From Hippophae tibetana (Eukaryota; Streptophyta; Magnoliopsida; Rosales; Elaeagnaceae), in NCBI GenBank assembly GCA_037013495.1, contig JAZDXN010000013.1, positions 1,674,001-1,738,000 of the forward strand: a DNA stretch of 64,000 nucleotides, read 5' to 3'. Under the pieces are notes generated by a model. The model ran no database searches and was not told the DNA's origin. It was given only the letters and a program-made list of their open reading frames with translations. Each line of letters opens with the position of its first letter. Position 1 is the stretch's first letter. The position numbers were made by a program, and so were the translations under genes. Shown here in pieces: positions 14,023 to 26,462 of this stretch.

Positions 14023-17000
14023 GGTTCAGAAACAGCTTATCCTTTTGCACACAACTGTATTCAATTTCATTAAAAATATATTCATCATCTTCTAGTCCTT
14101 GAAACTCAACAGGCCATAAAGGAGATGAAAAGATTTGAATGTATTAAGCAAATTTTTTTGGTAACTTGAGCATTTTATATTTGGGTTGTTAGTCAATTTC
14201 TCTATGTGAAGTTTGAAGTAATCTTTACAAATGGTACTTTCTTTGTATCATTAGTAAAAGAAATATCTTCGAAACAAGCTACTAGAAATTAGTTACTTGT
14301 TATTGAAGGGGTTTTCCTAGTTACAGTTGGTTCCAAAATAACGAAGATGTCTCATTTCATATGCTACTTTTTTGATGAGGGCTAATTAATCTATGCATAA
14401 TTTAACGATGCAAAGTGTCAGACACACGCTCCTGCGTATCTTCCTTCAATGGCAAGGTACCTGATCGGTTAACCACGAAACATTAAATACTTACATCCAC
14501 ATTGCTTCTATGTATAATATTTTGTCACTTATGTTTTATCTTACACTTTCTAGCGAACAAGATATATTTGCTCGTAATTGTGGCAAAACAATCTAAACAA
14601 AATAATTTTGCAGTTAGACATATTGATGGAGCATTCTATAACTTGGAACCTGTAGCTTTGATACCTCAATGTACTTCAATTATGGTCAAACTCATGATTG
14701 CATGTCAAAGCGGAGAGGCACTTCGTTGTAGATTCCTAGGTTCAGAAACACCTTATCCTTTTGCACACAACTGTATTCAATTTCATTAAAAATATATTCA
14801 TCATCTTCTAGTCCTTGAAACTCAACAGGCCATAAAGGAGATGAAAAGATTTGAATGTATTAAGCAAATTTTTTTGGTAACTTGAGCATTTTATATTTGG
14901 GTTTTTAGTCAATTTCTCTATGTGAAGTTTGAAGTAATCTTTACAAATGGTACTTTCTTTGTATCATTAGTAAAAGAAATATCTTCGAAAAAAGCTTCTA
15001 GAAATTAGTTACTTGTTATTGAAGGGGTTTTCCTAGTTACAGTTGGTTCCAAAATAACGAAGATGTCTCATTTCATATGCTACTTTTTTGATGAGGGCTA
15101 ATTAATCTATGCATAATTTAACGATGCAAAGTGTCAGACACACGCTCCTGCGTATCTTCCTTCAATGGCAAGGTACGTGATCGGTTAACCACGAAACATT
15201 AAATAATTACATCCACATTGCTTCTATGTATAATATTTTGTCACTTATGTTTTATCTTACACTTTCTAGCGAACAAGATATATTTGCTCATCATTGTGGC
15301 AAAACAATCTAAACAAAATAATTTTGCAGTTAGACATATTGATGGAGCATTCTATAACTTGGAACCTGTAGCTTTGATACCTCAATGTACTTCAATTATG
15401 GTCGAACTCATGATTGCATGTCAAAGCGGAGAGGCACTTCGTTGTAGATTCCTAGGTTCAGAAACAGCTTATCCTTTTGCACACAACTGTATTCAATTTC
15501 ATTAAAAATATATTCATCATCTTCTAGTCCTTGAAACTCAACAGGCCATAAAGGAGATGAAAAGATTTGAATGTATTAAGCAAATTTTTTTGGTAACTTG
15601 AGCATTTTATATTTGGGTTGTTAGTCAATTTCTCTATGTGAAGTTTGAAGTAATCTTTACAAATGGTACTTTCTTTGTATCATTAGTAAAAGAAATATCT
15701 TCGAAACAAGCTACTAGAAATTAGTTACTTGTTATTGAAGGGGTTTTCCTAGTTACAGTTGGTTCCAAAATAACGAAGATGTCTCATTTCATATGCTACT
15801 TTTTTGATGAGGGCTAATTAATCTATGCATAATTTAACGATGCAAAGTGTCAGACACACGCTCCTGCGTATCTTCCTTCAATGGCAAGGTACCTGATCGG
15901 TTAACCACGAAACATTAAATACTTACATCCACATTGCTTCTATGTATAATATTTTGTCACTTATGTTTTATCTTACACTTTCTAGCGAACAAGATATATT
16001 TGCTCGTAATTGTGGCAAAACAATCTAAACAAAATAATTTTGCAGTTAGACATATTGATGGAGCATTCTATAACTTGGAACCTGTAGCTTTGATACCTCA
16101 ATGTACTTCAATTATGGTCAAACTCATGATTGCATGTCAAAGCGGAGAGGCACTTCGTTGTAGATTCCTAGGTTCAGAAACACCTTATCCTTTTGCACAC
16201 AACTGTATTCAATTTCATTAAAAATATATTCATCATCTTCTAGTCCTTGAAACTCAACAGGCCATAAAGGAGATGAAAAGATTTGAATGTATTAAGCAAA
16301 TTTTTTTGGTAACTTGAGCATTTTATATTTGGGTTTTTAGTCAATTTCTCTATGTGAAGTTTGAAGTAATCTTTACAAATGGTACTTTCTTTGTATCATT
16401 AGTAAAAGAAATATCTTCGAAAAAAGCTTCTAGAAATTAGTTACTTGTTATTGAAGGGGTTTCCCTAGTTACAGTTGGTTCCAAAATAACGAAGATGTCT
16501 CATTTCATATGCTACTTTTTTGATGAGGGCTAATTAATCTATGCATAATTTAACGATGCAAAGTGTCAGACACACGCTCCTGCGTATCTTCCTTCAATGG
16601 CAAGGTACCTGATCGGTTAACCACGAAACATTAAATACTTACATCCACATTGCTTCTATGTATAATATTTTGTCACTTATGTTTTATCTTACACTTTCTA
16701 GCGAACAAGATATATTTGCTCGTAATTGTGGCAAAACAATCTAAACAAAATAATTTTGCAGTTAGACATATTGATGGAGCATTCTATAACTTGGAACCTG
16801 TAGCTTTGATACCTCAATGTACTTCAATTATGGTCAAACTCATGATTGCATGTCAAAGCGGAGAGGCACTTCGTTGTAGATTCCTAGGTTCAGAAACACC
16901 TTATCCTTTTGCACACAACTGTATTCAATTTCATTAAAAATATATTCATCATCTTCTAGTCCTTGAAACTCAACAGGCCATAAAGGAGATGAAAAGATTT

Positions 17001-17178
17001 GAATGTATTAAGCAAATTTTTTTGGTAACTTGAGCATTTTATATTTGGGTTTTTAGTCAATTTCTCTATGTGAAGTTTGAAGTAATCTTTACAAATGGTA
17101 CTTTCTTTGTATCATTAGTAAAAGAAATATCTTCGAAAAAAGCTTCTAGAAATTAGTTACTTGTTATTGAAGGGGTTT
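13599..17178 (+). repeat. Type A dimer series (M20 to M24)
   Basis: Monomers start at 13599, 14315, 15031, 15747 and 16463. M20 and M22 share cagaaacagctt (an Ala in place of Pro) and gggttgttagtc. M21, M23 and M24 share ctcgtaattgtgg, agatgtctc, gatgagggc and the tail cgaaaaaagcttc. The order is a-b-a-b-b, so a 1,432-bp dimer has expanded and its second half has then duplicated alone. M22 adds ggtcgaactc, which reappears only in M27. Confidence 0.85.
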
Positions 17179-19321
17179 TCCTAATTACAGTTGGTTCCAA
17201 AATAACGAAGAGGTCTCATTTCATATGCTACTTTTTTGATGAGAGCTAATTAATCTATGCATAATTTAACGATGCAAGGTGCCAGACACACACTCTTGCG
17301 TATCTTCCTTCAATGGCAAGGTACCTGATCGGTTAACCACGAAACATTAAATACTTACATCCACATTGCTTCTATGTATAATATTTTGTCACTTATGTTT
17401 TATCTTACACTTTCTAGCGAACAAGATATATTTGCTCATCATTGTGGCAAAACAATCTAAACAAAATAATTTTGCAGGTAGACATATTGATGGAGCATTC
17501 TATAACTTGGAACCTGTAGTTTTGATACCTCAATGTACTTCAATTATGGTAAAACTCATGATTGCATGTCAAAGCGGAGAGGCACTTCGTTGTAGATTCC
17601 TAGGTTCAGAAACACCTTATCCTTTTGCACACAACTGTATTAAATTTCATTAAAAATATATTCATCATCTTCTAGTCCTTGAAACTCAACAGGCCATAAA
17701 GGCAAAGATTTGAATGTATTAAGCAAATTTTTTTGGTAACTTGAGCATTTTATATTTGGGTTTTTAGTCAATTTCTCTATGTGATGTTTGAAGTAATCTT
17801 TACAAATGGTACTTTCTTTGTATCATTAGTAAAAGAAATATCTTTGAAACAAGCTTCTAGAAATTAGTTACTTGTTATTGAAGGGGTTTTCCTAATTACA
17901 GTTGGTTCCAAAATAACGAAGAGGTCTCATTTCATATGCTACTTTTTTGATGAGAGCTAATTTATCTATGCATAATTTAACGATGCAAGGTGTCAGACAC
18001 ACGCTCCTGCGTATCTTCCTTCAATGGCAAGGTACCTGATCGGTTAACCACGAAACATTAAATACTTACATCCACATTGCTTCTATGTATAATATTTTGT
18101 CACTTATGTTTTATCTTACACTTTCTAGCGAACAAGATATATTTGCTCATCATTGTGGCAAAACAATCTAAACAAAATAATTTTGCAGTTAGACATATTG
18201 ATGGAGCATTCTATAACTTGGAACCTGTAGCTTTGATACCTCAATGTACTTCAATTATGGTCAAACTCATGATTGCATGTCAAAGCGGAGAGGCACTTCG
18301 TTGTAGATTCCTAGGTTCAGAAACACCTTATCCTTTTGCACACAACTGTATTCAATTTCATTAAAAATATATTCATCATCTTCTAGTCCTTGAAACTCAA
18401 CAGGCCATAATGGAGATGAAAAGATTTGAATGTATTAAGCAAATTTTTTTGGTAACTTGAGCATTTTATATTTGGGTTTTTAGTCAATTTCTCTATGTGA
18501 AGTTTGAAGTAATCTTTACAAATGGTACTTTCTTTGTATCATTAGTAAAAGAAATATCTTCGAAAAAAGCTTCTAGAAATTAGTTACTTGTTATTGAAGG
18601 GGTTTTCCTAATTACAGTTGGTTCCAAAATAACGAAGAGGTCTCATTTCATATGCTACTTTTTTGATGAGAGCTAATTAATCTATGCATAATTTAACGAT
18701 GCAAGGTGCCAGACACACACTCTTGCGTATCTTCCTTCAATGGCAAGGTACCTGATCGGTTAACCACGAAACATTAAATACTTACATCCACATTGCTTCT
18801 ATGTATAATATTTTGTCACTTATGTTTTATCTTACACTTTCTAGCGAACAAGATATATTTGCTCATCATTGTGGCAAAACAATCTAAACAAAATAATTTT
18901 GCAGTTAGACATATTGATGGAGCATTCTATAACTTGGAACCTGTAGCTTTGATACCTCAATGTACTTCAATTATGGTCGAACTCATGATTGCATGTCAAA
19001 GCGGAGAGGCACTTCGTTGTAGATTCCTAGGTTCAGAAACAGCTTATCCTTTTGCACACAACTGTATTCAATTTCATTAAAAATATATTCATCATCTTCT
19101 AGTCCTTGAAACTCAACAGGCCATAAAGGAGATGAAAAGATTTGAATGTATTAAGCAAATTTTTTTGGTAACTTGAGCATTTTATATTTGGGTTGTTAGT
19201 CAATTTCTCTATGTGAAGTTTGAAGTAATCTTTACAAATGGTACTTTCTTTGTATCATTAGTAAAAGAAATATCTTCGAAACAAGCTGCTAGAAATTATT
19301 TACTTGTTATTGAAGGGGTTT
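17179..19321 (+). repeat. M25 to M27, including the founder of a 5-bp deletion
   Basis: M25 (17179-17889, 711 bp) lacks five bases after ccataaa (aaaggcaaag near 17697-17706) and has gcaggtagac with ggtaaaactc. M26 (17890-18605) is an ordinary type A unit with taatttatctatg as a private change and ataatggag. M27 (18606-19321) repeats the M22 marks ggtcgaactc and acagcttatcc, and has gctgctagaaattatt in its tail. The junction segment M24/M25 (gccagacacacactcttgcg) is repeated at M26/M27, a dimer spacing of 1,427 bp. Confidence 0.8.
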
Positions 19322-20031
19322 TCCTAGTTACAGTTGGTTCCAAAATAACGAAGATGTCTCATTTCATATGCTACTTTTTTGATGAGGGCTAATTAATCTA
19401 TGCATAATTTAACGATGCAAAGTGTCAGACAAACGCTCTTGCGTATCTTCCTTCAATGGCAAGGTACCTGATCGGTTAACCACGAAACATTAAATACTTA
19501 CATCCACATTGCTTCTATGTATAATATTTTGTCACTTATGTTTTATCTTACACTTTCTAGCGAACAAGATATATTTGCTCGTAATTGTGGCAAAACAATC
19601 TAAACAAAATAATTTTGCAGTAGACATATTGATGGAGCATTCTATAACTTGGAACCTGTAGTTTTGATACCTCAATGTACTTCAATTATGGTAAAACTCA
19701 TGATTGCATGTCAAAGCGGAGAGGCACTTCGTTGTAGATTCCTAGGCTCAGAAACACCTTATCCTTTTGCACACAACTGTATTCAATTTCATTAAAAATA
19801 TATTCATCATCTTCTAGTCCTTGAAACTCAACTGGCCATAAAGGCAAAGATTTGAATGTATTAAGCAAATTTTTTTGGTAACTTGAGAATTTTATATTTG
19901 GGTTTTTAGTCAATTTCTCTATGTGAAGTTTGAAGTAATCTTTACAAATGGTACTTTCTTTGTATCATTAATAAAAGAAATATCTTTGAAACAAGCTTCT
20001 AGAAATTAGTTACTTGTTATTGAAGGGGTTT
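19322..20031 (+). repeat. M28, chimeric monomer (710 bp)
   Basis: The left half carries M21-type marks (agatgtctc, gatgagggc, ctcgtaattgtgg up to about 19590). The right half carries M25-type marks (gtagttttgatacc, ggtaaaactc, the 5-bp deletion near 19841). The switch lies between about 19590 and 19618. One further base is missing at ttttgcagtagac, which shifts the + strand frame. Private marks are cagacaaacgctc, cctaggctcag, caactggcc and ttgagaatttt. This looks like the product of unequal crossing over or gene conversion between two monomer types. Confidence 0.85.
19698..19913 (-). other. Antisense open frame of 71 codons, seen in three monomers; probably chance
   Basis: On the - strand, monomers M28, M30 and M37 share an identical 71-codon frame with an ATG start (also at 21124-21339 and 26129-26344). 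It is longer here than in ordinary copies because a 5-bp deletion (aaaggcaaag in place of the usual aaaggagatgaaaag) joins it to upstream codons. Ordinary copies keep the C-terminal 50 or so codons open but have a stop upstream and no ATG. The predicted peptide is acidic in the middle (LEDDEYIFNEIEY) and matches nothing I recognise. It overlaps the + strand frame, and three identical copies reflect duplication of one monomer, not independent conservation. Confidence 0.6.
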
Positions 20032-20131
20032 TCCTAATTACAGTTGGTTCCAAAATAACGAAGAGGTCTCATTTCATATGCTACTTTTTTGATGAGAGCT
20101 AATTAATCTATGCATAATTTAACGATGCAAG

Positions 20132-20506
20132 GTGTCAGACACACGCTCCTGCGTATCTTCCTTCAATGGCAAGGTACCTGATCGGTTAACCACGAAACAT
20201 CAAATACTTACATCCACATTGCTTCTATGTATAATATTTTGTCACTTATGTTTTATCTTACACTTTCTAGCGAACAAGATATATTTGCTCATCATTGTGG
20301 CAAAACAATCTAAACAAAATAATTTTGCATTTAGACATATTGATGGAGCATTCTATAACTTGAAACCTGTAGCTTTGATACCTCAATGTACTTCAATTTT
20401 GGTCAAACTCATGATTGCATGTCAAAGCGGAGAGGCACTTCGTTGTAGATTCCTAAGTTCAGAAACACCTTATCCTTTTGCACACAACTGTATTCAATTT
20501 CATTAA
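20132..20506 (+). other. Extended open frame (124 codons) in M29, with copies in M32 and M38
   Basis: In M29 the usual TAA in cattaaata is CAA (catcaaata near 20200), so the frame opens 29 codons further upstream, at a GTG. Identical forms occur at 22274-22648 (M32) and 26563-26937 (M38). These three units also share aacttgaaacctg, caattttggtc and cctaagttcag. One base change and two duplications account for them. There is no ATG start and I do not call it a gene. Confidence 0.8.
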
Positions 20507-20747
20507 AAATATATTCATCATCTTCTAGTCCTTGAAACTCAACAGGCCATAAAGGAGATGAAAAGATTTGAATGTATTAAGCAAATTTTTTTGGTATCTT
20601 GAGCATTTTATATTTGGGTTTTTAGTCAATTTCTCTATGTGAAGTTTGAAGTAATCTTTACAAATGGTACTTTCTTTGTATCATTAGTAAAAGAAATATC
20701 TTCGAAACAAGCTGCTAGAAATTATTTACTTGTTATTGAAGGGGTTT

Positions 20748-21457
20748 TCCTAGTTACAGTTGGTTCCAAAATAACGAAGATGTCTCATTTCATATGCTAC
20801 TTTTTTGATGAGGGCTAATTAATCTATGCATAATTTAACGATGCAAAGTGTCAGACAAACGCTCTTGCGTATCTTCCTTCAATGGCAAGGTACCTGATCG
20901 GTTAACCACGAAACATTAAATACTTACATCCACATTGCTTCTATGTATAATATTTTGTCACTTATGTTTTATCTTACACTTTCTAGCGAACAAGATATAT
21001 TTGCTCGTAATTGTGGCAAAACAATCTAAACAAAATAATTTTGCAGTAGACATATTGATGGAGCATTCTATAACTTGGAACCTGTAGTTTTGATACCTCA
21101 ATGTACTTCAATTATGGTAAAACTCATGATTGCATGTCAAAGCGGAGAGGCACTTCGTTGTAGATTCCTAGGCTCAGAAACACCTTATCCTTTTGCACAC
21201 AACTGTATTCAATTTCATTAAAAATATATTCATCATCTTCTAGTCCTTGAAACTCAACTGGCCATAAAGGCAAAGATTTGAATGTATTAAGCAAATTTTT
21301 TTGGTAACTTGAGAATTTTATATTTGGGTTTTTAGTCAATTTCTCTATGTGAAGTTTGAAGTAATCTTTACAAATGGTACTTTCTTTGTATCATTAATAA
21401 AAGAAATATCTTTGAAACAAGCTTCTAGAAATTAGTTACTTGTTATTGAAGGGGTTT
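20748..21457 (+). repeat. M30, copy of chimeric monomer M28
   Basis: M30 repeats all M28 marks, including cagacaaacgctc, gcagtagac, cctaggctcag, caactggcc and the 5-bp deletion, at a spacing of 1,426 bp. The preceding tail gctgctagaaattatt is also shared between M27 and M29, so the duplicated block runs from that tail into the end of M28 and M30. M31 (21458-22173) follows, an ordinary type A unit with taccctttc and a private ttgaccatttt, whose tail (cattaataaaag, ctttgaaac) matches the tail of M28 and M30. Confidence 0.85.
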
Positions 21458-22032
21458 TCCTAATTACAGTTGGTTCCAAAATAACGAAGAGGTCTCATTT
21501 CATATGCTACTTTTTTGATGAGAGCTAATTAATCTATGCATAATTTAACGATGCAAGGTGTCAGACACACGCTCCTGCGTATCTTCCTTCAATGGCAAGG
21601 TACCTGATCGGTTAACCACGAAACATTAAATACTTACATCCACATTGCTTCTATGTATAATATTTTGTCACTTATGTTTTATCTTACCCTTTCTAGCGAA
21701 CAAGATATATTTGCTCATCATTGTGGCAAAACAATCTAAACAAAATAATTTTGCAGTTAGACATATTGATGGAGCATTCTATAACTTGGAACCTGTAGCT
21801 TTGATACCTCAATGTACTTCAATTATGGTCAAACTCATGATTGCATGTCAAAGCGGAGAGGCACTTCGTTGTAGATTCCTAGGTTCAGAAACACCTTATC
21901 CTTTTGCACACAACTGTATTCAATTTCATTAAAAATATATTCATCATCTTCTAGTCCTTGAAACTCAACAGGCCATAAAGGAGATGAAAAGATTTGAATG
22001 TATTAAGCAAATTTTTTTGGTAACTTGACCAT

Positions 22033-25000
22033 TTTATATTTGGGTTTTTAGTCAATTTCTCTATGTGAAGTTTGAAGTAATCTTTACAAATGGTACTTTC
22101 TTTGTATCATTAATAAAAGAAATATCTTTGAAACAAGCTTCTAGAAATTAGTTACTTGTTATTGAAGGGGTTTTCCTAATTACAGTTGGTTCCAAAATAA
22201 CGAAGAGGTCTCATTTCATATGCTACTTTTTTGATGAGAGCTAATTAATCTATGCATAATTTAACGATGCAAGGTGTCAGACACACGCTCCTGCGTATCT
22301 TCCTTCAATGGCAAGGTACCTGATCGGTTAACCACGAAACATCAAATACTTACATCCACATTGCTTCTATGTATAATATTTTGTCACTTATGTTTTATCT
22401 TACACTTTCTAGCGAACAAGATATATTTGCTCATCATTGTGGCAAAACAATCTAAACAAAATAATTTTGCATTTAGACATATTGATGGAGCATTCTATAA
22501 CTTGAAACCTGTAGCTTTGATACCTCAATGTACTTCAATTTTGGTCAAACTCATGATTGCATGTCAAAGCGGAGAGGCACTTCGTTGTAGATTCCTAAGT
22601 TCAGAAACACCTTATCCTTTTGCACACAACTGTATTCAATTTCATTAAAAATATATTCATCATCTTCTAGTCCTTGAAACTCAACAGGCCATAAAGGAGA
22701 TGAAAAGATTTGAATGTATTAAGCAAATTTTTTTGGTATCTTGAGCATTTTATATTTGGGTTTTTAGTCAATTTCTCTATGTGAAGTTTGAAGTAATCTT
22801 TACAAATGGTACTTTCTTTGTATCATTAGTAAAAGAAATATCTTCGAAACAAGCTTCTAGAAATTAGTTACTTGTTATTGAAGGGGTTTTCCTAATTACA
22901 GTTGGTTCCAAAATAACGAAGAGGTCTCATTTCATATGCTACTTTTTTGATGAGAGCTAATTAATCTATACATAATTTAACGATGCAAGGTGCCAGACAC
23001 ACGCTCTTGCGTATCTTCCTTCAATGGCAAGGTACCTGATCGGTTAACCACGAAACATTAAATACTTACATCCACATTGCTTCTATGTATAATATTTTGT
23101 CACTTATGTTTTATCTTACACTTTCTAGCGAACAAGATATATTTGCTCATCATTGTGGCAAAACAATCTAAACAAAATAATTTTGCATTTAGACATATTG
23201 ATGGAGCATTCTATAACTTGGAACCTGTAGCTTTGATACCTCAATGTACTTCAATTATGGTCAAACTCATGATTGCATGTCAAAGCGGAGAGGCACTTCG
23301 TTGTAGATTGCTAGGTTCAGAAACACCTTATCCTTTTGCACACAACTGTATTCAATTTCATTAAAAATATATTCATCATCTTCTAGTCCTTGAAACTCAA
23401 CAGGCCATAAAGGAGATGAAAAGATTTGAATGTATTAAGCAAATTTTTTTGGTAACTTGAGCATTTTATATTTGGGTTTTTAGTCAATTTCTCTATGTGA
23501 AGTTTGAAGTAACTTTACAAATGGTACTTTCTTTGTATCATTAGTAAAAGAAATATCTTCGAAACAAGCTTCTAGAAATTAGTTACTTGTTATTAAAGGG
23601 GTTTTCCTAATTACAGTTGGTTCCAAAATAACGAAGAGGTCTCATTTCATATGCTACTTTTTTGATGAGAGCTAATTAATCTATGCATAATTTAACGATG
23701 CAAGGTGCCAGACACACGCTCTTTCGTATCTTCCTTCAATGGCAAGGTACCTGATCGGTTAACCACGAAACATTAAATACTTACATCCACATTGCTTCTA
23801 TGTATAATATTTTGTCACTTATGTTTTATCTTACACTTTCTAGCGAACAAGATATATTTGCTCATCATTGTGGCAAAACAATCTAAACAAAATAATTTTG
23901 CAGTTAGACATATTGATGGAGCATTCTATAACTTGGAACCTGTAGCTTTGATACCTCAATTTACTTCAATTATGGTCAAACTCATGATTGCATGTCAAAG
24001 CGGAGAGGCACTTCGTTGTAGATTCCTAGGTTCAGAAACACCTTATCCTTTTGCACACAACTGTATTCAATATCATTAAAAATATATTCATCATCTTCTA
24101 GTCCTTGAAACTCAAGAGGCCATAAAGGAGATGAAAAGATTTGAATGTATTAAGCAATTTTTTTTGGTATCTTGAGCATTTTATATTTGGGTTTTTAGTC
24201 AATTTCTCTATGTGAAGTTTGAAGTAATCTTTACAAATGGTACTTTCTTTGTATCATTAGTAAAAGAAATATCTTCGAAACAAGCTTCTAGAAATTAGTT
24301 ACTTGTTATTGAAGGGGTTTTCCTAATTACAGTTGGTTCCAAAATAACGAAGAGGTCTCATTTCATATGCTACTTTTTTGATGAGAGCTAATTAATCTAT
24401 ACATAATTTAACGATGCAAGGTGCCAGACACACGCTCTTGCGTATCTTCCTTCAATGGCAAGGTACCTGATCGGTTAACCACGAAACATTAAATACTTAC
24501 ATCCACATTGCTTCTATGTATAATATTTTGTCACTTATGTTTTATCTTACACTTTCTAGCGAACAAGATATATTTGCTCATCATTGTGGCAAAACAATCT
24601 AAACAAAATAATTTTGCATTTAGACATATTGATGGAGCATTCTATAACTTGGAACCTGTAGCTTTGATACCTCAATGTACTTCAATTATGGTCAAACTCA
24701 TGATTGCATGTCAAAGCGGAGAGGCACTTCGTTGTAGATTCCTAGGTTCAGAAACACCTTATCCTTTTGCACACAACTGTATTCAATTTCATTAAAAATA
24801 TATTCATCATCTTCTAGTCCTTGAAACTCAACAGGCCATAAAGGAGATGAAAAGATTTGAATGTATTAAGCAAATTTTTTTGGTAACTTGAGCATTTTAT
24901 ATTTGGGTTTTTAGTCAATTTCTCTATGTGAAGTTTGAAGTAATCTTTACAAATGGTACTTTCTTTGTATCATTAGTAAAAGAAATATCTTCGAAACAAG

Positions 25001-25771
25001 CTTCTAGAAATTAGTTACTTGTTATTGAAGGGGTTTTCCTAATTACAGTTGGTTCCAAAATAACGAAGAGGTCTCATTTCATATGCTACTTTTTTGATGA
25101 GAGCTAATTAATCTATGCATAATTTAACGATGCAAGGTGCCAGACACACGCTCTTTCGTATCTTCCTTCAATGGCAAGGTACCTGATCGGTTAACCACGA
25201 AACATTAAATACTTACATCCACATTGCTTCTATGTATAATATTTTGTCACTTATGTTTTATCTTACACTTTCTAGCGAACAAGATATATTTGCTCATCAT
25301 TGTGGCAAAACAATCTAAACAAAATAATTTTGTAGTTAGACATATTGATGGAGCATTCTATAACTTGAAACCTGTAGCTTTGATACCTCAATGTACTTCA
25401 ATTATGGTCAAACTCATGATTGCATGTCAAAGCGGAGAGGCACTTCGTTGTAGATTCCTAGGTTCAGAAACACCTTATCCTTTTGCACACAACTGTATTC
25501 AATTTCATTAAAAATATATTCATCATCTTCTAGTCCTTGAAACTCAAGAGGCCATAAAGGAGATGAAAAGATTTGAATGTATTAAGCAATTTTTTTTGGT
25601 ATCTTGAGCATTTTATATTTGGGTTTTTAGTCAATTTCTCTATGTGAAGTTTGAAGTAATCTTTACAAATGGTACTTTCTTTGTATCATTAGTAAAAGAA
25701 ATATCTTCGAAACAAGCTTCTAGAAATTAGTTACTTGTTATTGAAGGGGTTTTCCTAATTACAGTTGGTTC
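22033..25771 (+). repeat. Higher-order repeat, 6-monomer spacing, copy 1 (M31 tail to M37 start)
   Basis: M32 to M36 (starting 22174, 22890, 23605, 24321, 25037) correspond to M38 to M42 at a spacing of 4,289 bp. The two blocks look identical by eye except for one base I noticed near 23595 (tattaaagg against tattgaagg). Shared rare marks are the 1-bp deletion gtaactttac in M33 and M39, tagattgctagg in M33 and M39, cctcaatttact and caatatcatt in M34 and M40, and ttttgtagttag in M36 and M42. Within the block, units alternate between ctatacataatt/ctcttgcg and ctatgcataatt/ctctttcg forms, a dimer pattern. Confidence 0.9.
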
Positions 25772-26462
25772 GAAAATAACGAAGATGTCTCATTTCATAT
25801 GCTACTTTTTTGATGACAGCTAATTAATCTATGCATAATTTAACGATGCAAGGTGCCAGACACACACTCTTGCGTATCTTCCTTCAATGGCAAGGTACCT
25901 GATCGGTTAACCACGAAACATTAAATACTTACATCCACATTGCTTCTATGTATAATATTTTGTCACTTATGTTTTATCTTACACTTTCTAGCGAACAAGA
26001 TATATTTGCTCGTAATTGTGGCAAAACAATCTAAACAAAATAATTTTGCAGTAGACATATTGATGGAGCATTCTATAACTTGGAACCTGTAGTTTTGATA
26101 CCTCAATGTACTTCAATTATGGTAAAACTCATGATTGCATGTCAAAGCGGAGAGGCACTTCGTTGTAGATTCCTAGGCTCAGAAACACCTTATCCTTTTG
26201 CACACAACTGTATTCAATTTCATTAAAAATATATTCATCATCTTCTAGTCCTTGAAACTCAACTGGCCATAAAGGCAAAGATTTGAATGTATTAAGCAAA
26301 TTTTTTTGGTAACTTGAGAATTTTATATTTGGGTTTTTAGTCAATTTCTCTATGTGAAGTTTGAAGTAATCTTTACAAATGGTACTTTCTTTGTATCATT
26401 AATAAAAGAAATATCTTTGAAACAAGCTTCTAGAAATTAGTTACTTGTTATTGAAGGGGTTT
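25753..26462 (+). repeat. M37, third copy of the chimeric monomer with a different left end
   Basis: From the open frame rightward M37 matches M28 and M30 (ctcgtaattg, gcagtagac, cctaggctcag, 5-bp deletion, ttgagaattt). Its left end differs: ggttcgaaaataac, gatgacagc and gccagacacacactcttgcg instead of the cagacaaacg form. So the chimeric right half has been joined to yet another left half, probably within the first 180 bases of the unit. Confidence 0.8.

Noticed and set aside
21124-21339. A 71-codon gene on the - strand with an ATG start
   Set aside because: It exists only where a 5-bp deletion joins two frames, and its three copies are duplicates of one chimeric monomer. It overlaps the + strand frame and matches no family I know.
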